64,000 bases of DNA, taken from positions 42,124,814-42,188,813 of the forward strand of contig JAULJL010000002.1 in the NCBI GenBank assembly GCA_030761205.1, written 5' to 3'. Both the position numbers and the translations under genes were made by a program. The notes beneath the pieces were generated by a model. The model made no database searches, was not told the origin of the DNA, and saw only the letters and a program-made list of their open reading frames with translations. Positions 35,300-46,723 of the stretch are shown one piece after another. Numbering within the stretch: position 1 is the stretch's first letter; each line of letters starts with the position of its first letter. The DNA comes from Fremontodendron californicum. Its lineage: Eukaryota > Streptophyta > Magnoliopsida > Malvales > Malvaceae.

Positions 35300-36078
35300 A
35301 TTTACAACTGAGAAGCACAAGGTCTTTTTCTGAGAGCCCTTTCTGAAGAAATTTAGCCTTGAGTTGCTGGATTGAATTACTAACATCTGGCATGTTATCT
35401 GCCAGAGAAACATCCGAAACCCTTCCATCTCTACGGCCTGTTGGAACCTCATATGATGGTCCATTTGCCTATATCATACATAGATAGAAACAATGGCTAA
35501 ACATGAGAGGAAAGGATCAAAAAAGAGTAAGAAAAAGAAAAGGATATACTTAATTATATATATATATATATATATACCAAAGCTATAGCATCTCGAGCTG
35601 CCAAGGCGACTATATCTGCACAAGAAACCACTCCTGGACACGTAGCTTCCAGCTGAGCTTTGGCTTGATCTATCACTTCAAATCCTCCAACTCCCTGGTG
35701 ACTAAATGCATGTCTCTCAGCATTTGGACCATTTTCTATCAGAATTGAACCATCACAGCCCTGATGATAATATATATATAGTTCCAAATTACAATACTGA
35801 AAATCAGCATGCCACTCATTTCATTACGTTAATGAATGAATGAACAAATAGAGAGAGAGAGAGAGAAAGACCTGAACAAAGCAGTCATGAAAATGGAGCC
35901 TGAGCAAGACTGGAGGGATGTTGGAGTTAGATCGGGCAGCATTTCGAACAACGCTAGAGATAATGGACTCGGCATCTGGGCATGTGTTTGAATAGAATCC
36001 GACAGTGAGTTGGCCTTGAGAAACCCCAATCAAAGATGATACAGACAGTAATAGAACTAGAAGGAAAACAAGAGCCAT
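34396..36078 (-). CDS. PER43: Class III secretory peroxidase, peroxidase-43-like
   Basis: Heme peroxidase of the apoplast/cell wall that oxidises phenolics with H2O2. On the minus strand the exons are 35872-36078, 35578-35760, 35306-35468 and 34396-34823: 981 nt, 326 residues, the classic four-exon peroxidase layout. The signal peptide is about residues 1-26. Distal heme site: VLLRLHFHDCFVQ, with catalytic Arg and His. Calcium-site loop: GCDGSILI. VVSCADIVALAARDA is conserved. The proximal heme His is in LLSSAHTIGTTACFF, whose second Ser codon spans the third intron (donor GTAAAT at 35305). It ends GEIRRVCTAFN. The overall sequence, with PTGRRDGRVSDVSLADNMPD and LPIDRGSEQTFD, matches peroxidase 43 types. 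Intron 3 has a GA repeat. Confidence 0.92.
35264..35297. repeat. (GA)n microsatellite in peroxidase intron 3
   Basis: About 17 GA units, immediately next to the splice donor of the third peroxidase exon; a shorter GA tract lies at 35851-35866 beside the first donor. Length variation so close to donors could affect splicing. Confidence 0.9.
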
Positions 36079-38436
36079 TAATAACAATATGTCTTCAAGG
36101 AGGAATTAAGAAGAAAAGAAATATAAAGGTCAAAATACAAAAGGCGGAGGAATTTAAGTAAGCGGCGGAAGGCTCGGCAACAGCTCTTAAGCTGACAGCT
36201 TCTTGGATAAAGAAGCTAATGTGTCAACTGTCAACCAAAAAATTGCATGTGGTTTGTCATTTCTCTACTTAATTTATACTACTACTACCAGTATTTTTGT
36301 TTCTATCTTTTTTTTTAATCCTGAAGTTCTTATTACTTGCAATTTTCATCAATATACAAATATATATTTATTTCACTCACAATGTACTAGATAATAATCA
36401 TATATATATATATATATATTGTAATACGATCAAAGTTATCTTCATATTTTGCTTGAACCAATTTTTTTATCGAATGACTCCACGTTAATATGGTGAATTC
36501 AAGATTTAACATATTTGTATCCAAAATACTTATAGGCTTTTTAATTTTTTTCCCTATATATAAGCTTTGGCTTAATTAGTTCAATCTTTGAAGCAAATTA
36601 AGTTTGGGGTTGGATATTGGTATACCAATTTCATTTATATTTGGGCTCGTATATAGTATTATCAATTTTCTAATTAGATTATGAAAGACAAAAATTAAAA
36701 AATATGAGAAAAATGAGGAGTTAAGTAATTACATATATACTGATTTTTAAAATAGAGAAAAGTAGTCAAAAGTGGTTTTTTCACTTTAATATGATCCTAT
36801 TAATATATAATGTTGATATTAATAATTTGATTTTTTTTTTTTTTTACATTTTATTAATTAAATTGATGTCATTTGAATTGTGAGAATAACTCAATCAAGG
36901 ATTTTATAAAAAATATAGATATAAAAAGATAACATATTTTATTATCAATCATTATTATATTTATAATTAACAATGTGATGGTCAATTTTCATAAAATTCA
37001 CAAAACATATACAATATTATATTGTACATTGACAGCCACAAATCGAGTTAAAAAACTATCACATATCCACCACCAATATATAAAATAATAAAAATAATAT
37101 ATATATATATGCTAATTCAAACAAAATAATACAACTTAAAAAGAATCTGTAATTTGAATGAAAATCATTATGCCCCATGTCATATTCCAAGAGAGTTCCC
37201 AAAAATTAAGTGTAAAATATCTTCCACAACCACCTCAATATAAATGCATCCAACACTTCTTGACTTAGGGCCCAATACTTTTAAGCCTTCTTTCCTTTGA
37301 AAGGATGTGAATTTGGGAAGATAATAGGGTATGCTGTCTCTATACTTTACCTTTTTATTTTCTTTTCTTTTTTCAATGCTTTTTTTTTTCAATTAGATTT
37401 GATAATTTGTATATAAATATCATGTTTTATATTTTCGTATTTATTAAACATGTCGTGTTCATATCGTATTTTCATATACTATTCGAAATTGTCAAATCTT
37501 ATTTACTCTTTAATTTACAATTTTTTCTTTTATTTTGTTTAAGAAAGTGAAGATTGGACACAATTCTTCAAGCAAAAGATATATATATATATATATACAT
37601 TTTTTTCATATCCATTATTTATTATTTTTTTAATGTTGGAAGCTGTCAAGAGAATGGGAGAAAAAAAGAAAGTAGGGAGAAATTTAAATGGTTTAGAAAT
37701 TAGAAATTGAAACATGGGTGTCCCAAAGGGACCCTATGGCACATGTGATGGAAGTTCATTATCAAAACAATTAGGTCTATGGCTCACATGAGCTGGAGAG
37801 ATTATCAAACAATTAAAGCCTTTGCAGCGACTCAGACAGATCGTTAGACCAAATTGCACGGCGCCAACGCCTTCTTTTTTTTTTTAATTAGAAACAAATG
37901 CAGTCCAAGTTTCCTTGTTTTAGATATACCAACAATAAATAGGAATTTTCACCCAAATCAGTCCATAGTTTCATGGACAACATTTGTGTCAAATTAAGGG
38001 CTAAAAGAATGTATGATCAGAATAGAAGATAATGTTCATAATAACAAATTTTTCTTTGGAAATTCAAAAAGCAGTTAGATTCCAATTGTATAGATTGAAA
38101 AATATTGCACTTGATTTTGTAAATAGAGATCTGTATATAGTTTAAGGTCTAAATAGTTCTATGTTAGTATAGCTTATAGTTTCACTGCAATTTGATTTGC
38201 ATGATTCTATTTTTATAACAATTATGCTTTAGTTGTACAATAGCAAACATATGTTAAATTTAAAAATTCCCCGGGTTTCAATTTCATTGCTTATGTTTTG
38301 AGAAATCCTAATGGATATTGGTTCAATTCAAACCTCAAAACAGTATACATGCTGGTAATTCCTAGAGAGATTTTTTTTTTTTAAAGAATGATTCAAGGGA
38401 GAAAACTTGGCACAAATATTGCTAGAAGAGCATGGC
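36079..38436. other. Peroxidase / GATA intergenic region
   Basis: AT-rich, with several short (AT)n runs (about 36402-36420, 37098-37112, 37580-37598) and a patch of CATGTCGTGTTCATATCG words near 37440 resembling the 24300-26190 repeats. It presumably contains the peroxidase promoter at its left. No coding exon was seen. Confidence 0.4.
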
Positions 38437-40438
38437 TTAATTTTCCTGCTGATCTTGATGATGAGAAGAAGAAACTGCAGGAAATTTCAGAAGAATGCTT
38501 CCAAGACCAATTTCAGTCGAAGGAATTTGCAGCTTGTTGATATTAATATTATAAATCAGCACATCTTCTGCTCCTTCAGATGCAATACTACTATTGAAAG
38601 GATCTTCATCTCTTAGAATATTGTGAAGATCCCTTCGAAGTTTTTGGATTGTTGTAAGATTACTGTACACCACTGGTGACCTTTTTCTCGAATGAATTCT
38701 CCATAAACTTCCCCAATTTTCAACTGCAAATAAACACTCCGACATCAAATAATTACACATTCGGGATAGAGGTGAGCATTAATCGGTTTGAATCGATTTA
38801 ACTGACCGAATCGATCAAATTTGGTTAATTCGATTTGATTTATTCGGTTTTGAAATTAATCGGTTATAAAAATCGATTTAGTCGGTTAATTCGGTCGGTT
38901 GTCGGTTTTTAAAATTGATAACCGAATAGACCGAACTAACCGACGCTTTTAATTTTATTTTAAATATAATATAAATAAAATATATTTTTATAATAATTTA
39001 AAATTATATATAATATAATATATCATTTATATTAAATAATAATATATAATATACAAAAAATAAATTATTTTTTAAATAGTTAAAATCGATTAAACCGACC
39101 GAACCGACCGACTTAAGTCGGTTTCGATTTTTTCAATTTTAGAACTTTTATCAGTTGATTCGGTCTGTTTTATAAGTTTAGTAGGTTTAATCGGTTTTCA
39201 GAATTTTATAATCGAATCGACCGGATCGACCAAATGCTCACGTCTAATTGAGGGAATAAGAAATTAAAAGGGTAGTTAAAATGTGAATAATTAACCTGGA
39301 TTATCATCTAGAATATTCTCTTGTTTTATACTGAAACAGTTCTGATTATTATGTGATGTTGAAGACTCTGAACTTGCATAATCTTCCAAGACAGATGATG
39401 AATTGCAGGCATTGCTTGTGATAATATTCTCATAATCAGTAACAATTATTGCTTTAGGTACAGCTTTTCGTTTCTTCTTTCTGATAACATGAAAATTCTT
39501 GGGAGTATAGTTTTCAAGGGATTTCCCTAATCTGTACCTTGAACCACAAGCATTGCATAAAACTGGCTTCTCGGGAGGTCCATTTCGCCAAAGTGGTGTG
39601 CCTTTTTTCCCAGTAATTATCAGTAAGCAAAAGATAAGGAAAATGATCAAACCAATTAATAATCAAAGCTGTGATTTAATTTATCTTTTATCGTGGAAAT
39701 TTTATATGCATTTCAGATAAAAGAGTCTAAGCAAATTTAAGGCCAATCTTTCACCCAAAAATATGTACATCTTTCATGCCATGCAAAAAAGTGGTTATGT
39801 ATGAAGAAAACTACCAATTATATTCAATCAAGTAGGGCTAAGGTGGTCTGAAAATTTGCATAAAAATATCAAATGTAGGTGAGATTCGAATTTTAATTCT
39901 TCATATATAACTATTCAAAATGTCCTCATGCTTTCTCCTTAGATTTTATTTACAACATTTTGATACCTTATTTACGCCATATATATATATATATAGAGAG
40001 AGAATATTGAAATATTATGCGGTTGTTTAATTAACGAAAAATTAAGTTTAGACTTTAGAGACTACATACTTATAAAAGTTCGTTTTTTGATATTTTAACA
40101 GTAAATTTTTTTTAATTTTACAAGTAAGATTAACATAATTCAAACTTGAATCAATTCAAATTAATTTTGAATATTTTTATGAACTGAAGGGAAGGAATTC
40201 AGCTTTTATTTTTCTGATTAAAATAAAAATTGATGAATTAATGTTAAAACAAAGCAACAAACACAAAATCATAGGAGTAATTTGGTTGTGAAAGTGAGAT
40301 TACCATGATTATACCATTAATTGCAACAACAAACATATATATATAGATGTGATAGAAAGAGGGAAAAAAGAAGAAAAAGAAGAAGAAGAAAAACTCACTG
40401 TCAATCCCACAGTGGAAACAAGGTCCTTGTTTTCTCAT
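38437..40438 (-). CDS. GATA-type zinc-finger transcription factor (GATA26/27-like, short)
   Basis: On the minus strand the exons are 40399-40438, 39296-39601 and 38437-38723: 633 nt, 210 residues. The spliced finger starts MRKQGPCFHCGIDSTPLWRN and continues GPPEKPVLCNACGSRYR, a C-X2-C-X18-C-X2-C GATA finger at the extreme N-terminus as in the GATA26/27 subgroup. It is followed by a basic block (RKKKRKAVPK). The C-terminal part (SLWRIHSRKRSPVVY, LHNILRDEDPF, EIGLGSILLKF) resembles the DEUBAD-like end of that subgroup. Typical members are about twice as long, so this is a shortened or diverged version. The intron-1 acceptor is AAAAAAG/GCACACC, preceded by a poor polypyrimidine tract. Intron 2 contains a hAT-like repeat. 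Confidence 0.82.
38766..39247. mobile_element. hAT-like repeat, family C relative, in GATA intron 2
   Basis: The left end TAGAGGTGAGCATTAATCGG and the right end TGCTCACGTCTA are inverted repeats. The interior is full of AATCGGTT/GACCGAAT words and is self-complementary. Flanks ATTCGGGA and ATTGAGGG match only partly, so the duplication has decayed. Confidence 0.65.
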
Positions 40439-40562
40439 TTTGAAAACACTGTCTGAAATTTTTGTTCCAAATATATAACCACAAACTGTCAACTCAATAT
40501 AATCCATCCAAAGGAAAAAGAAATGAAACATTAAAAATCAGTTTGTAATTAATCTGTAAAAT

Positions 40563-40564
<2 letters not shown>

Positions 40565-40603
<39 letters not shown>
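40565..40603. repeat. (AT)n microsatellite upstream of GATA gene
   Basis: About 19 AT units, roughly 130 bp upstream of the GATA start codon on its promoter side. Confidence 0.93.
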
Positions 40604-40608
<5 letters not shown>

Positions 40609-42209
40609 AAATGTTAGCAAGAACTTTCAATTTCAAAGAGAAGTTAAAATCCATTTATACAAAGGAAGAGACTTACTTGAAATTTCATCTACTCAAATAT
40701 TCTCAAATTTCTGATTTCTTTTCTTGTCTCTCTATTATTTTTCAAATATAATATATTTCCATCTCCAAATTTTACACTACCATTTGTTCTTGCTTTGTTT
40801 TCACTTACCAAAAAAATGCATGTAGAATCCAAATAAATGCAATCTACTGTGGGTTCCACTAATTGCATCTAGAATGTGCTATTTTCTAATTTTTTTTTTT
40901 AGAAAAAGAAAATTTTCAATTGGATTTGTTTTTCTTTTTTTCCAAATGCATTTTTTTTCTTTTTATTAATTGCTTTAGATTTTTGTACAATGCCACAAAA
41001 TCACCTCATTTATGAGGCATTGAAAAATACCATATATATTTACCCTTACTTGTTTGAAGATGACCTGTTTATGGTCGGACTGAGTGGCGATCTAATTTTT
41101 TTTATTTAAATTCGGATTGGATCGATCCAAAGCTCATATTATTATTCAAAATAATATTTTTATATTAATATTTATAATTAAATTTAAATAAATTTTTTTT
41201 TAATTAATGAACAATAATTTGAGTCGGATCGACCCGAATTAAAAAATTTCTTATCCAAACTCGATCCAATATTTGCCCTGCCCTTGAACATACATAAGTT
41301 GAAGATGAAGAGCTTGATTAAAGAGTAAGAGAAGAAGAAAAAGAAAAAGAGAGAGTAACTTTATTTTTTGGAGTTTAGACTTTAAAGAAATTTTGGTTAT
41401 GATAAGTGTAAATACTTGTTTTTAATTATTAATATGTTTATGTAGGCATAATTTGATTAGATAGCATTTCCCGACGAAAGTTGTTAGAAAAAAAAAAAAA
41501 AATCCAACAAAGAAAATGCTCAATATACCAACCAAATGACATTGACAAGGCACAATTGAAAAGAAGTTGAAATAAAATAGTCCTTATCTCTCATTTTTCT
41601 CTTTAGGAAAATTATGGTATGACATATATATTATATTATCTAGCAATTATCATTCAAAATCTTTCTTCCTAATTTTGAAAAAACTTTTCCAAGCTAATTC
41701 ATTTATTAACTAAAATGGAATGAAATTGTCGTCCCGTTTAGCATTAATATTGGCATAATTTTTGAAGTAAAAAATTATGTTTTATCACAAACGCAATGTT
41801 AAACGAGTAAATTATTTTTGCTTTTACAGTTTGAAAGCTGGTTTTTGGATAAAATAACTTTATTATCCTCACATCTCTAAACTTTTATTATTTTAAACAT
41901 ATCTTTTTGTTTATATATTTTAATTCCTCACAATATTTTTTTACAACAATAGTAAACACTTAAAATTTAAACTATATTTTTTCACCATATTTTTTAAATA
42001 TATTTTTTTTAACCCAATTTTTTTTAACCTAAGCTTTTTTCCATAAGTAATGCTAAACTAATCCTATGAACATGCAATCTAACCATACTTTCTTACTATA
42101 TCCGGAAATCCATAATCATATATACATTTTTTTTAAAAATAAAATTCTTCTATATACCATCAATGTATAAGACAAATTTTTTAACTAATAAAGTGCTCAT
42201 AAAAGTAAA

Positions 42210-42420
42210 AGTCGTTTTGGTTTAGTAGCAAGAAGGAGCTCTGAAATCTTAAAGTTTTAGGTTCAAGTCTATCATATGTGGATTTATTTTAACTTGATAT
42301 TAGATTTATCTAATTATATGTTGATTCACTCACTCACTCATTCATTCATTGATATATTTATTTGATTAATTGATTTTTTATATATATTTGAATGTGATTG
42401 CAATTTTTCCAACATTTTGT
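42210..42420 (+). mobile_element. Possible tRNA-derived SINE remnant
   Basis: TTGGTTTAGTAGCAAG resembles a pol III A box, and GGTTCAAGTCT, about 35 bases on, a B box, as in tRNA-derived SINEs. The rest is AT-rich, with CTCACTCATTCATTCA repeats. No target duplication or poly(A) tail was defined. Confidence 0.28.
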
Positions 42421-44024
42421 TTTAAAAAAAAGCTGCTCATAAGAAAAAGTTAACCATAATTAAGCTTACGCTTCTTTAATAGAGGATATTAATAGAATTT
42501 AATTTGTATGCTATATATTGCTAAGGAGAATTGTCTCTTCTTAATACCAAATTAAATATTGAATGGCAAGTTGAATAATGGACATTAATTGGCTGCTCTT
42601 TACATGCCAAATCAATAATTCTAATTAATTAAGTACCAAAAATAAATTATATTTTAATTCCTTTCCAAATTGGGAGTCTAATCATATTGCACTCATACAT
42701 TATATGTACTGACTCACTATAACAATAATCTTATTACAATAGAAAAAAAAATAACTAAAATAAGAATTAAATAAAAAATTATCATTCAGATTATTATCGA
42801 ATACATCGTCATTATCGATAAGATGATAAAGTCTTTTAATTTTACAAATAAATTTAAAAAATTGACACTCATTAAAGCAGACATGGGTTATGGTCCCCAA
42901 AAATTGTAATAATATAGTTTTATTATATATGAATTTTACTTCATGATTTACAATTTTGATCCTTTCATAATGTTTTCGGCTTCACTTTGCACATTTCCAA
43001 TTAAATATATCATAAAAAGATTATTCTTATATACTATTTTGATCCTTTCATAATGTTTTCATAATGGGCTCATACCTATATTAGATTTTTTTGTTTATAT
43101 ATAAAGTAGGCCGTTGCTAGAGGTACTCATGGATCGGATCGGGTCTAAGTTCGAAAAAAAAATCTTTTTTTTTGTGTGCCTAAGCCCGTTTTAGATCGGG
43201 TTTGGGCCAATCCATAAATCCATTTCACTATTTATAAATTATTAAAAAATTATTTTTATCTTAATATTTACATATTTTATAATTAAATTTAAATGAAAAT
43301 TATTTTTTAATTATTGAATAGTAATTCGGGTCGGGACGAATTACAAATACTCTTATCCAAGTCCGGTTCGAATCGAACCTGAATTGTCGGGCAAGACGAG
43401 CTACCCAACCTTAAAAAAAATTACAAATGCTGAATTTAAATTTCAAATTTATTAAATATTAATTTTTAAAAATAACTTTATGAATTAATTAAATTAAATT
43501 CGGATTCACATTAGAACCACGTTTAGGATCAAAATTCAAAAGCTACGTCTGAACTTCGAACGTGGTCCAGTGGGTGATAGAATCCTTTGCATGAGGGTTT
43601 CTGCAGTTTCAACATGTCGAGTGTGAAAAGCCGACGATTGATGACTAATCCTTGGCCGGAACGTGATTCATACAATTAAACAAAACAATGCAAAACCTAA
43701 AGCTAGCTAGCTAGCAGCTAGAGCTACCCTACCTCTGGTCTATCATCTATGAAATGATCGAGAGTGTCACACATTTTTCACCTTTTTAAACAAAGTGTTT
43801 CTTTTTCGTGAGAATGACATGTTGTATGGGTTGCAATCAATCTTTATTAAGTGAGGTTTGTATGATTAAAATTATGAGAGTTGAGTTTTTATTTTATATA
43901 TATATATATATATATATAAAGATATGAGATGAAAATTATCATAATTAATATAATTTTTTTAAAAATTTGGATTCAATTAATAAATTGTGTAAGGATATTG
44001 ATTGAGTTCGATACGTTATTTTAT

Positions 44025-44205
44025 GAAAGATTTTGTTAACGGATATTTTTAAAATATTATATATAATAATATTTTCATCTAATGCATATGATGAATAAAA
44101 TTTTAACTATTGTATTTAGTACAAAAGTACTATTATAAATAATATATTAATTAATCTTACAGAATACACTAACAACATTCGTTAATAAAATTCATTTATG
44201 AAAAT
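44025..44205. mobile_element. AT-rich MITE, family B copy 3
   Basis: The left end AAGATTTTGTTAACGGATAT and the right end ATTCGTTAATAAAATTCAT (complement ATGAATTTTATTAACGAAT) are inverted repeats, like 7310-7490 and 33925-34100. Boundaries are approximate. Confidence 0.5.
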
Positions 44206-45240
44206 GTAATATTTTCATAATTAATACAACAACTTGAGCTTGAATTTATTAAAAATATATTTATTGGAATGATAACTTTTTAACAAAGTGTTTTTAAAAA
44301 AACTTGTTAGAAAACTTTTTTATTTTTTATTTTTTGTTCCTATGAATATGAGAGTGAGTTTTCATATTTTAGTTTTTAAACAAAAGCTAGCTTTGAGGTA
44401 GCGTGAAGTACTTTGGCGGCCAAGCTTCAATTTCTACTATTAAGGCAAAGTTCAGTTAACAATGCTAGCATTATATAATTTATATTTGTAAATACCTTAT
44501 AATATTACACTTAATAGACAAAAAAAAATGTTTATTTATTATTTTTTTTGTAAGAGCAGATAATATTAAAATTATAATTTTTTTTATAAGTAATATTATC
44601 AAACAAGTAAGATAATATTAAAAAAACCCCAACTAACAAAGAGAGATAAAGATTATAAGATTTTAAAAGTATTTTTTTAATACATTAAAAATCATTATAT
44701 TTATCATAATCTATTAATCCTATATTGAATTAATCCTTTATTTATTTATTTTTTATGACAAAATTTGATCATTATAAAATATAAACACTCAAATTCAGGC
44801 AAATCTTATAAAGGGAAAAAGAGAAAAAATATGCAACAGATCAAAGATGTTGATGAGTTTGATCAGGTTGGATAAAACTCATATAATAAAAATTTTATTT
44901 ATTTTTAATCTAATCTAATCTAATTAGATTTGATTGGTTGAGTTCAAAATTTTTATTTCACTGTTTAAATATATTAAAATATTAAAAAAATATTTTATAT
45001 TTTATAATTAAATTGAAATAAAAAATAAAAAATAATTCATATTATATTTCAAATCTGAAACCAAACTCAACCAGAAGCGGAACCCGGCCTTATCCATGCG
45101 CCTACAACGGACTCACTGCATGAAAGCCGCGACATTTATCTGTTTAGACTTTAGAGTCTGTCAAAGGGCCCGACCCGGTGGGTCCAACCATGTATATCCA
45201 TTTATATTAAATTAATCAATACATCTCCTCCTTGCCCTCT

Positions 45241-46723
45241 CTGCTATTTTAATGGTTCTCACTCTCTCACTTTTACACCACTTTCTTTTCTCCGCGGGCA
45301 CCTCCTTCTCTTTTTCGCTCTTCAGATTATCAGGTAAAAATACCCACACTTTTTTTTTTCTTAAAAAAGTATAGCTTTTATCTCTTTTTCTATCTATCTC
45401 TTGCCATGCATGACATTAGTGTTCTTTCCAGTTTCATCAAAATCTCTTTAAAGTTACTAATTGTTTTTGTTCTTGGCTGTTTGATGCTTAACGTTTATTT
45501 ATTCTTCCATGTGAGTTTCAAAGACAGAGAGAAAAAGAAAACGTTATTTTCACGTGATGATTTTATGTTCTTAAAGGAGTTAATAAAGTTTTTTTTTTTT
45601 TTTTCTGGGTGTTAAATTCTTTGTTATTTCTGTTCATCAATTGCTTGTGTAAATGCATCTTTATGTAGTCTGATGGCTTCCACTTAATTCACATTGCTAT
45701 ATTCTGTTCAAAAAGGAGGAAGAAAGAAGGTTATTTGTTTCTTTGTTCGGATGAATCACTTCTTGTTCATATTTATGCAATGAAATCTTACATTTTGAAA
45801 AGATTGGTGCTTCATTTTTTTTGTTATTATTCTCAAGTTTTATGCTTTTTGGGAAGAATGCTTAAAACCCATCCAGGGAACTCCAAAGTGATTGCAGAAA
45901 TATGGGTTTTACTCATCTACAATTGTTTTAATCTGCCATAGTTAATTTGCTGCTTGTCCTTGCTCATGATCAGCTACAGAAAGATTTATTGAGGTAGGTT
46001 TAAATTTAAATCTTACTAAGAACAAAGACACATAAATTGTATGCCTTATTTAAATTAAAAGTAGTTGATTGATCCTGGGGAAATTATTCAGTTCATGCTG
46101 TACACTTGGCCTAGTTGGATTTCACATTGGTATTATTTAAGTTCTTAAGGAATTTAAAATTTCTTATATTGGCACATATCATCTAACCACTTGGAATGAA
46201 TTGTATATAATTATGAAATTTTGACTATCCATGAGTGTATGGTTCAGTGGACTCCATTTAGATACGCATTGGTCCTCACTTTAAGATGGTTGGGAGTAAA
46301 TAAGAGTAAATAATTGTATAATTATAGTGAAAATAATCATAGGTGATATGAATCCTTGCCTTTTTGGCTTGCTCTTTCATATTCCTTGGATGGGATAAAA
46401 GGAATAATTTTTCTGTCGAATTCTAGAATTTTTATTATTGACCTACTGGTAGACTTCTTTTGCCTGCATTTAGTTTCGGATAAGCACATAATTAGTATTT
46501 ATTCATCAGTAAGCCTTCATCAACTTGTCATATGTGTGATATTTATTATTGACCTACTGGTAGACTTCTTTTGACTGCATTTAGTTTCGGTTATAACATA
46601 GGCTTTTGAATTGTTTCTTGAAATATGAAAATTGACCAATCTTTTCATTCTATCAGTAATCTAGGACTAGGTTTCATATAAAGAGAAGTTTCTGGAAGAA
46701 AAAAAACTGTTCGAAAAATCTTC
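45241..46723 (+). other. SGS3 5' leader exon and leader intron, with a short duplication
   Basis: A CT-rich leader (near 45255-45332) ends at donor ATCAG/GTAAAAA. The following 1.3 kb is probably a leader intron, with its acceptor shortly before the ATG at 46724. Inside it, a 49-bp sequence starting TTTATTATTGACCTACTGGT is repeated directly, at 46431-46479 and 46542-46590. Inferred from sequence signals. Confidence 0.45.

Larger units (their letters stand above)
40604..45240. other. Repeat-rich GATA / SGS3 intergenic region
   Basis: No coding exon was recognised. Contents: a GATA-side promoter (to about 40900); a family-C-like remnant at about 41060-41297 (ATGACCTGTTTATGGTCGG to CCTTGAACATACAT, flanks GTTTGAAG / AGTTGAAG); an AT-rich element at about 41740-42066 related in inverted orientation to 54109-54480; a SINE-like patch at 42210-42420; another family-C-like remnant at about 43118-43407 (TAGAGGTACTCATGGATCGG); a family-B MITE at 44025-44205; and a diverged repeat at 44850-45065. 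Confidence 0.5.

Noticed and set aside
35306..35310. Donor CTCA/GTTGTA for peroxidase exon 3
   Set aside because: It would delete one residue next to the proximal heme histidine; the donor at GTAAAT two codons later restores LLSSAHTIG and the standard family length.
43118..43407. Intact family-C MITE
   Set aside because: The left end is clear (TAGAGGTACTCATGG) but the right end is degenerate and the flanks do not match, so it is only noted as a remnant.
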